Assembly: GCA_035292685.1 (NCBI GenBank)
Contig: DATDPP010000008.1
Coordinates: forward strand, 1 to 45,092
Length of the DNA: 45,092 nucleotides
Reading direction: 5' to 3'
Source: JALYNX01 sp035292685
GTDB lineage: Bacteria > Actinomycetota > Acidimicrobiia > Spongiisociales > ZC4RG35
Shown here: positions 25,918-32,514 of the stretch, in pieces
Numbering within the stretch: position 1 is the stretch's first letter
How the letters are laid out: each line of letters starts with the position of its first letter
Made by a program: the position numbers and the translations under genes
Notes under the pieces: model-generated
What the model was told of the DNA's origin: nothing
What the model saw: only the letters and a program-made list of their open reading frames with translations
Databases searched by the model: none

Positions 25918-27117
25918 TTGATCCGTGAGACGCCGTTTCACCCGCGGACCAGCGCCGCCAACCAGACCGGTTTGTGGAGCCACTGGTCGGGGTACCTGGC
26001 CACCGACAAGTACCAGAGCTCTGAGAAGTTCGAGTACTTCGCCATCCGCAATGCCGCGGCGATGATCGACACCTCTCCCCTCTACAAGTACCGGATCAGG
26101 GGCCGCGACGCCGAGCACTACCTCTCCGGGGTGCTGGCCCGGGACATCCGCAGATGCCGTCCCGGTCAGGCTCATTACACGATCTGGTGTGATGACGCCG
26201 GTTACGTCGTCGAGGATGGAGTGATCCTCCGTCTTTCCGAGGATGAGTTCCTGCTCACCGCCGCCGAGCCCAACCTCGCCTATTTCCAGGACCTGATCGG
26301 GCACGAGTCGGTGGAAATCACAGATGTCTCCGACGAATACGGCGCACTTGCCCTCCAGGGTCCATATGCCCGCGAGATCCTCAAGACCCTGGCCCCCGAG
26401 ATGGAGGGCATCGGCTACTTCCACCTCACCCCGGCCAAGGTCGGCAACGCCGCAGTCACCATCTCCAGAACCGGCTACACCGGCGACCTCGGTTACGAAG
26501 TCTGGGTCGAGAGCGACGACGCCCTCGACATCTGGGACGCAGTGCAAGAGGTGGGAGCCCCCTGGGGTGTGATCCCCGCCGGCCAGACCGCCCTCCTCAT
26601 CAGCCGTATCGAGGCCAGCCTGGTCCTCATCGACGTCGATTACTACTCGTCCCGCTATGCCTGGAATGACGACCAGCGCACCACCCCGATCGAATTGGGG
26701 ATGTCGTGGATGCTGCGGGATCTCGAGACCGACGATCGGGCCTTCATCGGGCGGCAAGCCATCGTGAAAGAACTGGCCGAGGGGACTTCCCGCTGGCGGA
26801 CGGTGGGGATCATGGTCGACTGGGAGGACTGGAACCGGGTCTACAACGAACGTGGCCTGATCCCACCCAAGGACCACATCCCCGAACACGGCGGGATGAT
26901 GCTCTACGACGAGAAGGTCAAACGGATCGGCTACACCCCGAGCTTCGTGTACTCCCCCATGGTGCAACGGCATATCGGGATCGCCCGGGTTCGCCCCGAG
27001 CACTCCAAACCGGGCTCGAAGGTGAGCTTGGAGGTCACCATCGACCACCGCTACGACATGGTGGACGCCGAAGTGACCAGGGTCCCGTTCTACAACCCGC
27101 CGAGAAAGACGGCATGA
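25918..27117 (+). CDS. GcvT-family (aminomethyltransferase-like) protein
   Basis: The 399-residue product is started here at TTG 25918, 6 nt after GAGG; a TTG two codons upstream (25912) is also possible. The N-terminus IRETPFHPRTSAANQTG and ARDIRRCRPGQAHYTIWCDD match the folate-binding GcvT fold shared by glycine-cleavage T protein, dimethylglycine/sarcosine oxidase domains and DMSP demethylase. RTGYTGDLGYEVWV is the family signature, and a C-terminal beta-barrel region ends in VPFYNPPRK. It should transfer a one-carbon unit from an amine to tetrahydrofolate. It follows a Rieske demethylase and precedes an FAD oxidoreductase by 7 nt, so the three likely act in one pathway. It is not the housekeeping gcvT, as no gcvH or gcvP is nearby. 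Confidence 0.87.
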   Translation: MIRETPFHPRTSAANQTGLWSHWSGYLATDKYQSSEKFEYFAIRNAAAMIDTSPLYKYRIRGRDAEHYLSGVLARDIRRCRPGQAHYTIWCDDAGYVVEDGVILRLSEDEFLLTAAEPNLAYFQDLIGHESVEITDVSDEYGALALQGPYAREILKTLAPEMEGIGYFHLTPAKVGNAAVTISRTGYTGDLGYEVWVESDDALDIWDAVQEVGAPWGVIPAGQTALLISRIEASLVLIDVDYYSSRYAWNDDQRTTPIELGMSWMLRDLETDDRAFIGRQAIVKELAEGTSRWRTVGIMVDWEDWNRVYNERGLIPPKDHIPEHGGMMLYDEKVKRIGYTPSFVYSPMVQRHIGIARVRPEHSKPGSKVSLEVTIDHRYDMVDAEVTRVPFYNPPRKTA

Positions 27118-27124
27118 GGTAGTG

Positions 27125-28720
27125 ATGGCAGACAAGCGGAAGTACGACGCGATCGTGATCGGTGGCGGTCACAACGGCCTGGTCAACGGAGCTTATCTTG
27201 CCAAGGCCGGGCTGAGCACCCTGATCCTGGAGCGTCGCCATCTGGTCGGTGGGGCGGCGATCACCGAGGAGCTGTACCCGGGTTTCAGCTTCACCACCTT
27301 CTCCTACGCCCTCAGCCTGCTTCGGCCCGAGATCATCCACGAGCTGGAGCTGACCAAACATGGGTTCATGCCCCTCTCGATGCCGTCGACCTTCGCCCCG
27401 ATGGAGAACGGTGACTATCTCCTTTTGGGCCCCGACAAGAACGAGAACCATCACGAGATCGCTCGTCACTCCCCCCATGACGCCGATGCCTACGACGCCT
27501 ACGGGCACATGATGGAACAAGCGGTCCACGCCATCAGGCCCCTCATGGACTCCATCCCCCCCGACATCACGTCGAAGGACCCCGAGGAGCGTGCCCGGCT
27601 GGCGGCAATCGGCGGCTATCTGGCGGATCTGCCCCCCAACGTCCTCCACGACCTGATCCGGCTGATGACAGGAAGCGCCGCCGACATCCTCGAGGATTAC
27701 TTCGAGTCGGACATCATGCAGGGTCTCCTCGCCTCGTCGGGGATCATCGGGACCAAGGTCGGCCCCCGCTCCCAAGGGTCGGGTCTGGTGCTTCTCTATC
27801 ACTCCTTCGGCGAGCACGACGGCGCTTATGGCGCCTGGGCCTTCCACAAGGGAGGCAACGGGGGTTTCACCCAGGTTCTGGCCCGGGCCGCCGAGTCCTT
27901 CGGCGCCGAGATCCGCCTGGAGTCGCCGGTTGATCACGTGATCACCAAGAACGGCCGGGCCACCGGGGTCGTGCTCGAGGACGGGTCCGAGTTGGAAGCC
28001 AAGACGGTGGTCAGCGCGGTCGACCCCCGCCGCACCTTTATTGAACTGGTCGATCCCCGCGAGCTACCCACCGACCTGGTGGACAACATCCGCCGTTTCA
28101 AATTCCAGGGCACCTCAGCCAAGGTCAACTTTGCCCTCGACGCCAACCCGACCTACCCCGCCCTCGCCGGTCGCTCAGACCAGTACCGGGGTTTCATCAA
28201 CATGGGCCCTTCCCTGGATTATCTGGAACGGGCCTTTGACGACGCCAAATACGGTTGGTACTCCCAGAAGCCCTACATCGACTGCTGCATCCAGTCCAAT
28301 GTCGACCCGGACATGGCCCCTCCGGGCAAGGCGGTGATGTCTTGTTTCATCCAGTACGCCCCGTATCACCTCAAGGAAAGTGACTGGGACGCCGAGCGCG
28401 ACCGGTTCGGTGACGTGGTGCAGAGGACGCTGGAAGGATTCTTCCCTGGTTTCAGCGATCTGGTGCTTCACCGGGAGGTGGTCACCCCGCTCGACATCGA
28501 GCGGGTGGTCGGGCTGAGTGAAGGGAATATCTTCGCCGGTGAGTTCCTCGCCCCCCAGATGTTCTTCTTCCGCCCGGCGCCGGGTTGGAACCAGTATCGG
28601 ACCCCGATCGAGGGCTACTACCAGTGTGGCTCCGGCACCCACCCCGGTGGATGCGTGATGGGCGCCCCGGGCCGTTTCGCCTCACAGCAGATCCTCGGGG
28701 ACCTCTCCAAGAAGAAGTAG
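27125..28720 (+). CDS. FAD-dependent oxidoreductase (PYROXD2/phytoene-desaturase-like)
   Basis: The start is set at ATG 27125, 5 nt after GAGGT; a GTG one codon upstream is possible. The 531-residue product has the dinucleotide-binding motif VIGGGHNGL near residue 12, the acidic ribose-binding end of strand two (LILERR) and a second FAD contact at the C-terminus (YYQCGSGTHPGGCVMGAPG). The overall pattern matches the CrtI/PYROXD2-like amine-oxidase-type flavoproteins, whose substrates are often unknown. No carotenoid genes are nearby, so a role in the adjacent demethylation pathway is more likely. It is the last gene of the apparent operon. Confidence 0.85.
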   Translation: MADKRKYDAIVIGGGHNGLVNGAYLAKAGLSTLILERRHLVGGAAITEELYPGFSFTTFSYALSLLRPEIIHELELTKHGFMPLSMPSTFAPMENGDYLLLGPDKNENHHEIARHSPHDADAYDAYGHMMEQAVHAIRPLMDSIPPDITSKDPEERARLAAIGGYLADLPPNVLHDLIRLMTGSAADILEDYFESDIMQGLLASSGIIGTKVGPRSQGSGLVLLYHSFGEHDGAYGAWAFHKGGNGGFTQVLARAAESFGAEIRLESPVDHVITKNGRATGVVLEDGSELEAKTVVSAVDPRRTFIELVDPRELPTDLVDNIRRFKFQGTSAKVNFALDANPTYPALAGRSDQYRGFINMGPSLDYLERAFDDAKYGWYSQKPYIDCCIQSNVDPDMAPPGKAVMSCFIQYAPYHLKESDWDAERDRFGDVVQRTLEGFFPGFSDLVLHREVVTPLDIERVVGLSEGNIFAGEFLAPQMFFFRPAPGWNQYRTPIEGYYQCGSGTHPGGCVMGAPGRFASQQILGDLSKKK

Positions 28721-28730
28721 CCGTCAGCCC

Positions 28731-28789
28731 TTTCCGTAATTGGGACCTACAGGGCTCACATTCGGACCTGCGGATCCCAATTACGGGAA
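28731..28789. repeat. Imperfect long hairpin, possibly related to the palindromic element
   Basis: CCGTAATTGGGA (28734-28745) pairs perfectly with TCCCAATTACGG (28775-28786). The 29-nt interior also folds imperfectly. The inner pieces ACCTACAG and GCGGATCCC resemble the centre of element copy 3 read on the other strand. It follows the FAD gene and may also act as a terminator. Confidence 0.6.
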
Positions 28790-28840
28790 CGGCTCTCCCC
28801 CGGACACCGTTGATAGCGTTGTGATCGGGGAGGCCCTCCC

Positions 28841-30241
28841 ATGACGCCACGTAGGACCCTGCTCGGTGTAATCGCGCTGTTAGCGATGACCGTGGCGTGC
28901 ACCCGTCCCGAAGCCACCCCGAGCACGAACCTGCTGGCCCCACCCGACAGCCTTTCTCCGCCGACCACGGCCACCACCGTGGTCCGGACCACGACCACGA
29001 TCGATGTGGAACGGGCCTCGATCTATCCCGTTGACCCGATCACCCTGGAGGCGGTCGCAGGCTTCGATCCGATCGCGGTCGGAGATTGGGCCTGGGGAAT
29101 CTCCTCGGATAATGGCTCCTGGCTGGCCCTCAATGTCGGTCATGACGATCGCGACCTCACGGAATTGCGTCTCATCGACGTCGAGGACTGGGAGGTGGCG
29201 ACCACCTGGTTTCCCTCGATCGACACTCCGCTTCATGTAACCGACGACGGAACCATCTACGTCATCAATGGTTCGCCGCCCAACTTCCACCTGAGCCGGA
29301 TGGTTCCTGGCGAGACCAGCCCGGCGGTAATCGCCGACCTCCCCTCACAGTTGTACTGGTACGAGCTCCATATCCAAGGTGGGCTTGCTCTGATCTTCGG
29401 ACTCGATTCTCCGAACAGCGACAACCGAGGAGAGGCACTCATCGTCACAGTGGAGCTGGCGACTGGGCTTGTCACAGAGGTCCCTCTACCCGGTGTCGAG
29501 GTGGGCACCATCGGGGAACTGGTCCTTCCCACATACGGATCTCTGACGTTTGATGCCTCCCCGACGATCGTCTGGGATGACCGTAGATCACGGGTCCTAA
29601 TCGTCAACGCCAACAGAGACGTGATCACCGAGATCAATCAGACAACAGGTGAGGTCAGTGAGCATCGGTTTGGAAGCGATGCCCCGAATTCGAAGCCAAT
29701 CGCCGACGGCGCCTTCACCAACGGGTCGAGGACGGCGGCCTTGGGCCGCCCCAATGGAGGAGTGCTTTACGTGGCCACCGCTGTCCAGACCTTCGAGGTC
29801 GTCGATGACTATCTGACAGCGACGTCGACGGCAGAGGGGATCGAGGCAATCGATACCGAAACCTGGGAAGTCATCGACCGCCTCGACGCCCCGATCTCCG
29901 AGGTCTATCTCTCATCCGCCGGTGATCGGCTCCTCGCCAGCGGCCAGACCTATACGGACACCCCCGATACCTCAGGATCCGAATCGTCCGGGCTTTACGT
30001 GATCGATGCGATCGCTCTAGAGGTGGTCGCCCATCACGGAGCAGACCAGCCAAACCGGTACTACGGAGGCTTCTCTGTGAATCCTGACATGCGTATCGGT
30101 TACGTGCAGACCTGGGATCAAATGACCAAGCTTTACGTCGTCGAACTCGAGAACGGCAACATCGTGACCACGCGGCAGGATTTCGAGATCCAGTTCTTCG
30201 CCGATGCCGGGGTCCTAATGGAGGTACGACCGACACCCTGA
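28841..30241 (+). CDS. Lipoprotein with beta-propeller-like repeats
   Basis: The 466-residue product starts at ATG 28841, with GGAGG at about 28829. Its lipoprotein signal ends at AMTVACTR (Cys at about residue 20). A Thr-rich tether (about 40-60) and a long beta-rich body follow. Repeated patterns such as LRLIDVEDWEVATTW, GLYVIDAIALEVVAHH and LYVVELENGNIVTT suggest WD/YVTN-like blades, so an outer-surface beta-propeller is likely. I assign no function. It is separated from the next gene by two hairpins and may be independently transcribed. Confidence 0.7.
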   Translation: MTPRRTLLGVIALLAMTVACTRPEATPSTNLLAPPDSLSPPTTATTVVRTTTTIDVERASIYPVDPITLEAVAGFDPIAVGDWAWGISSDNGSWLALNVGHDDRDLTELRLIDVEDWEVATTWFPSIDTPLHVTDDGTIYVINGSPPNFHLSRMVPGETSPAVIADLPSQLYWYELHIQGGLALIFGLDSPNSDNRGEALIVTVELATGLVTEVPLPGVEVGTIGELVLPTYGSLTFDASPTIVWDDRRSRVLIVNANRDVITEINQTTGEVSEHRFGSDAPNSKPIADGAFTNGSRTAALGRPNGGVLYVATAVQTFEVVDDYLTATSTAEGIEAIDTETWEVIDRLDAPISEVYLSSAGDRLLASGQTYTDTPDTSGSESSGLYVIDAIALEVVAHHGADQPNRYYGGFSVNPDMRIGYVQTWDQMTKLYVVELENGNIVTTRQDFEIQFFADAGVLMEVRPTP

Positions 30242-30252
30242 CATCCCGCGTA

Positions 30253-30269
30253 TCAGGGGCCTCCCCTGA
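30253..30269 (+). terminator. Short hairpin after the lipoprotein gene
   Basis: TCAGGGG pairs with CCCCTGA around CCT, starting 12 nt after the lipoprotein stop. The 7-bp stem is GC-rich but followed by no T-run. Confidence 0.35.
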
Positions 30270-30280
30270 CGCTCTCCTCA

Positions 30281-30309
30281 CCCGACGTGGACAAATCGTC
30301 CACGTCGGG
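30281..30309. promoter_or_regulatory. Perfect inverted repeat in the 5' region of the small membrane protein gene
   Basis: CCCGACGTGGAC and GTCCACGTCGGG (12-bp arms) flank AAATC. It ends only 4 nt before the AGGAGGA ribosome-binding site of the gene at 30325. It may be a protein operator, a translation-controlling hairpin or a terminator for the gene before; position favours control of the following gene. Confidence 0.55.
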
Positions 30310-30324
30310 ACATAGGAGGAAAAC

Positions 30325-30795
30325 ATGTCTACGAGTGTCATCCAACCCGGTACCACCCGGGCGGCCGGACCTTCCGGTCGGTTTGTTGGGCTGGCCGCTG
30401 CTGGATTGGCAGCTGTCATCGCCCTCGGCTTCATCTTCGCCTCCAACCAGACGAACGAAGTCATCGAGTCCAATGTCGATCTCCAGGTGAGTCAGACCTA
30501 TGAAGACGCCTGGAAGTCGAGGATTGAGTTCCTGACCCAGCAGCACGCGGTGCGCCAGGCAGCCCCGGCGTCCAAGCTCCAGGCGGTGAACGTCAATGGA
30601 GACCTCTACATGGCTCGAAACGCAGCCGCGCAGCTCAACGCCGCCCAGCTCAACGCCTTGCCTTCGGACTATCGCAAGCTGATGGACACCGTCGTAGTTG
30701 CCGATCAGCACAACGCCTTTCCTTCGGACTGGCGCGAGCAGATGGACAACGTCGAAGTTCCGAACCGGCTGCCCAGTGAAAAGGGACCGCGGTAA
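30325..30795 (+). CDS. Small single-pass membrane protein with duplicated motif
   Basis: The 156-residue product starts at ATG 30325, 5 nt after a strong AGGAGGA. One membrane helix lies at about 21-40 (VGLAAAGLAAVIALGFIFAS), followed by an exterior helical segment. A 20-residue unit is duplicated near the C-terminus: NALPSDYRKLMDTV and NAFPSDWREQMDNV, encoded 60 nt apart. No known domain is recognised. It is followed by a strong terminator. It lies at the edge of the CHAT/sigma/subtilase cluster and could be a membrane partner or protease substrate, but that is speculation. Confidence 0.65.
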   Translation: MSTSVIQPGTTRAAGPSGRFVGLAAAGLAAVIALGFIFASNQTNEVIESNVDLQVSQTYEDAWKSRIEFLTQQHAVRQAAPASKLQAVNVNGDLYMARNAAAQLNAAQLNALPSDYRKLMDTVVVADQHNAFPSDWREQMDNVEVPNRLPSEKGPR

Positions 30796-30840
30796 TTTCA
30801 GGATTTTGTTCAAGAATCCGATATAACCCCGGGGAGCACA

Positions 30841-30877
30841 ACACCGGGATCGCCGATAAGGCGATCCCGGTGTTTTT
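30841..30877 (+). terminator. Strong intrinsic terminator
   Basis: ACACCGGGATCGCC pairs perfectly with GGCGATCCCGGTGT (14 bp, loop GATAA), followed by TTTT. It is the clearest factor-independent terminator in the window and ends the transcript of the gene at 30325. Confidence 0.92.
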
Positions 30878-31066
30878 CGTTGGAGGTATGCCCGCTCTGA
30901 ATGGCTCGAGTGTTGACCGTGTTCGAGAGAGGCGGCCTTGTGCGTTCAATCTGCCAAGCGACCCGCCAAGACGCCAAGCAGAGCCGGCACATAGGGGCGA
31001 GTCTCCAACGGGGACGTGGATCCGTTACCTGTCGGTAACCCTTTTGTCTCCCCTGCGCCGGAATGG

Positions 31067-31096
31067 AAGGGGCCCCACGCATGCGTGGGGCCCCTT
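31067..31096. terminator. Perfect 30-bp palindrome, likely bidirectional terminator
   Basis: AAGGGGCCCCACGCA is followed directly by its complement, giving 15-bp arms with no spacer. It lies between convergent transcripts, after the last possible gene of the minus-strand sigma operon. On the plus strand it is followed by a pyrimidine-rich stretch rather than a T-run. Confidence 0.5.
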
Positions 31097-31119
31097 GCTC
31101 TCTTCTACCAGCGAAACGC

Positions 31120-31311
31120 TTAGATGGCGGGGCGGGGGGTGAGCCAGCGGTACCACCGTCGGCTCCGGTGGCTCTCTTTGATCCCCGGCTCTCTCCATCG
31201 GGAACCTAGCCACCTGTCGACTGGGTGGTCGAGTGATGCGATCGGCTTCCTGGACCATGCCCGACGCCCTGCTCGTTTCGAGCCTTGGTTTGGGGATATG
31301 TCGGTCATCAT
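31120..31311 (-). CDS. Possible small basic protein at the end of the sigma operon
   Basis: Two adjacent ATG codons (31309-31311 and 31306-31308) follow AGGAG at 31318-31322. The frame encodes about 63 residues rich in Arg, Lys and Trp (SRKPIASLDHPVDRWLGSRW, then HRSRRWYRW near the end). No membrane segment or known domain is seen. It starts 94 nt after the stop of the preceding gene on the same strand, and a palindrome follows. The good ribosome-binding site is the main support. Confidence 0.42.
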   Translation of the reverse strand: MMTDISPNQGSKRAGRRAWSRKPIASLDHPVDRWLGSRWREPGIKESHRSRRWYRWLTPRPAI

Positions 31312-31405
31312 CAGCCTCTCCTCATTGATCGTCGGTTGCGACGACTCTTCTGTAGGACAGAGGCACGAGGGCCCGCTCAGATACCCGGCTGATCCCGCTT
31401 TCGGG

Positions 31406-31870
31406 TCAGAGGACCGTCCATTCGGTCTTGACCACGTCCGGGTGGTCACCATGCGAGGTGCAAACGATGCTCACAGGGCCCGGATCAACATCGTCGAAGC
31501 TGAACCGGCCGAGATCGTCGGCGACGGTGGTGAGGGTTCCTTTGGAGTGGTGGAGCTCGATGGTGGCAGGCTGAGGCGGGGCGACTTGCCCGATGACTCG
31601 GCGCGTGTTGCTTCGATACTCGATATCGATGGTGAGTGTCGTCGTCTCAAAGGAGAGCATCCGTTCCCCGGCGGAACCCCGAACCCCGGCGAGCGTCTCT
31701 TCGCTTGCCGAGTCGAAGGCGATCTCGGCGAGTTCGGCCTCGATCGTTCGCCAGGTGAGTGCGGCCATGGCGAATTCGTTGACATCTGCCGGAACGGGGT
31801 CAGTCGAGTCCAAACCCTGCCGTAGGAGGGCCAACAGCTCGCTTTCGGTGTAATCCCTGTTCTCGCTCAC
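31406..31870 (-). CDS. Carboxypeptidase-regulatory-domain-like protein coupled to the sigma factor
   Basis: The 154-residue soluble product starts at GTG 31868-31870, overlapping the sigma stop by 4 nt (GTGA). The N-terminal half is helical (ELLALLRQGLDS, EFAMAALTWRTIEAELAEIA). The C-terminal half has the beta-sandwich pattern of carboxypeptidase-regulatory-like domains (VIGQVAPPQPATIELHH, LGRFSFDDVDPGPVSIVC). It has no membrane segment and no zinc-binding anti-sigma motif. Tight coupling to a sigma gene is typical of anti-sigma or sigma-modulating proteins, so that role is proposed by position only. It could alternatively be a substrate of the CHAT protease in the same operon. Confidence 0.7.
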   Translation of the reverse strand: MSENRDYTESELLALLRQGLDSTDPVPADVNEFAMAALTWRTIEAELAEIAFDSASEETLAGVRGSAGERMLSFETTTLTIDIEYRSNTRRVIGQVAPPQPATIELHHSKGTLTTVADDLGRFSFDDVDPGPVSIVCTSHGDHPDVVKTEWTVL

Positions 31871-32460
31871 CTTTCACCATCTCCTTGGTCGATAGAGTCG
31901 GCACCGTCGCTGCTGATACCCATGGCCGACTTGAGTCGTGCGATACACCTGGCGCGGGTGGGGCCAAGACTTCCCACCGGTCGTCCGGTGATCTCAGATA
32001 TCTCCTCGTAACTGAGGGGGGGATCGGTGGCCAGGAGTCGAAGCAAATGCCGGCAATCCTCACCGAGGGATGCAAAGGCGGTCACAACTTCACGCACCTC
32101 CTCGTCCTCCACCAACATCGCCTCGAGCGAGGGTGATGGATCCTCGAGGTCGTATTCGAAGTCGGTGGGAAGGGTGCGTTGACGAAGCTGGGCGACCTTG
32201 AGCGCCTCCCTTCGACAAGTCGTTGCCAGCCAACCGGGAAGACGTTCCGGATCCGTGATCCGATCACAATTCTCGACGAGCCTGAGCCACACCGTCTGCG
32301 TCACGTCCTTGGCAGTGGCATCGTCGAGCCGAAAGCTCCTGGCGATCGACCACACCATCTGCCCGAAGGTTTCGACCAGTGTGTTCCAAGCGGCCTGGTC
32401 GCCACGAGCGGCACGAGCCAACAGCTCGCCATGAGTAATGGCTTCAGCCATCTGGGTCAT
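31867..32460 (-). CDS. ECF-type sigma-70 family RNA polymerase sigma factor
   Basis: The 197-residue product has sigma region 2 (about 10-80), including ARAARGDQAAWNTLVETFGQ, DVTQTVWLRLVE and LPGWLATTCRREALK. Sigma region 4 (about 125-180) has YEEISEITGRPVGSLGPTRA as its helix-turn-helix. There is no large extra domain. It would direct RNA polymerase to a stress or signal regulon. The start is taken at ATG 32458-32460, but ATG three codons downstream is possible; neither has a clear Shine-Dalgarno site. It lies 54 nt after the TPR-CHAT protease gene on the same strand and overlaps the following gene. Confidence 0.9.
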   Translation of the reverse strand: MTQMAEAITHGELLARAARGDQAAWNTLVETFGQMVWSIARSFRLDDATAKDVTQTVWLRLVENCDRITDPERLPGWLATTCRREALKVAQLRQRTLPTDFEYDLEDPSPSLEAMLVEDEEVREVVTAFASLGEDCRHLLRLLATDPPLSYEEISEITGRPVGSLGPTRARCIARLKSAMGISSDGADSIDQGDGER

Positions 32461-32514
32461 GGTAAGGAACAGAGAGCCCGGCCTGCCCTCTGATACATCG
32501 AATTGAGGGATTCT

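Larger units (their letters stand above)
30878..31405. other. Poorly coding stretch between the terminator and the sigma operon
   Basis: The gap holds a 6-bp hairpin GTTACC/GGTAAC (31024-31039), a perfect 30-bp palindrome (31067-31096), one credible short minus-strand reading frame (31120-31311, listed separately) and an imperfect hairpin near 31139-31172. I recognise no RNA family. Reading frames on the plus strand here lack start sites or domain character. Confidence 0.5.

Noticed and set aside
25918..27117. Housekeeping glycine cleavage gcvT
   Set aside because: No gcvH or gcvP nearby, and it sits in an operon with a Rieske oxygenase and a flavoprotein.
25546..27135. 529-codon minus-strand frame opposite the Rieske and GcvT-like genes
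   Set aside because: It spans two recognised genes and the gap between them and shows no family signature.
30960..31045. Stretch before GTTACC/GGTAAC considered as a riboswitch
   Set aside because: No conserved core of c-di-GMP, c-di-AMP, cobalamin or other familiar riboswitches could be matched by eye.
30810..31142. Two overlapping 90-codon frames across the terminator region
   Set aside because: Both run through a strong terminator and a palindrome, and neither shows domain character or conserved-looking composition.
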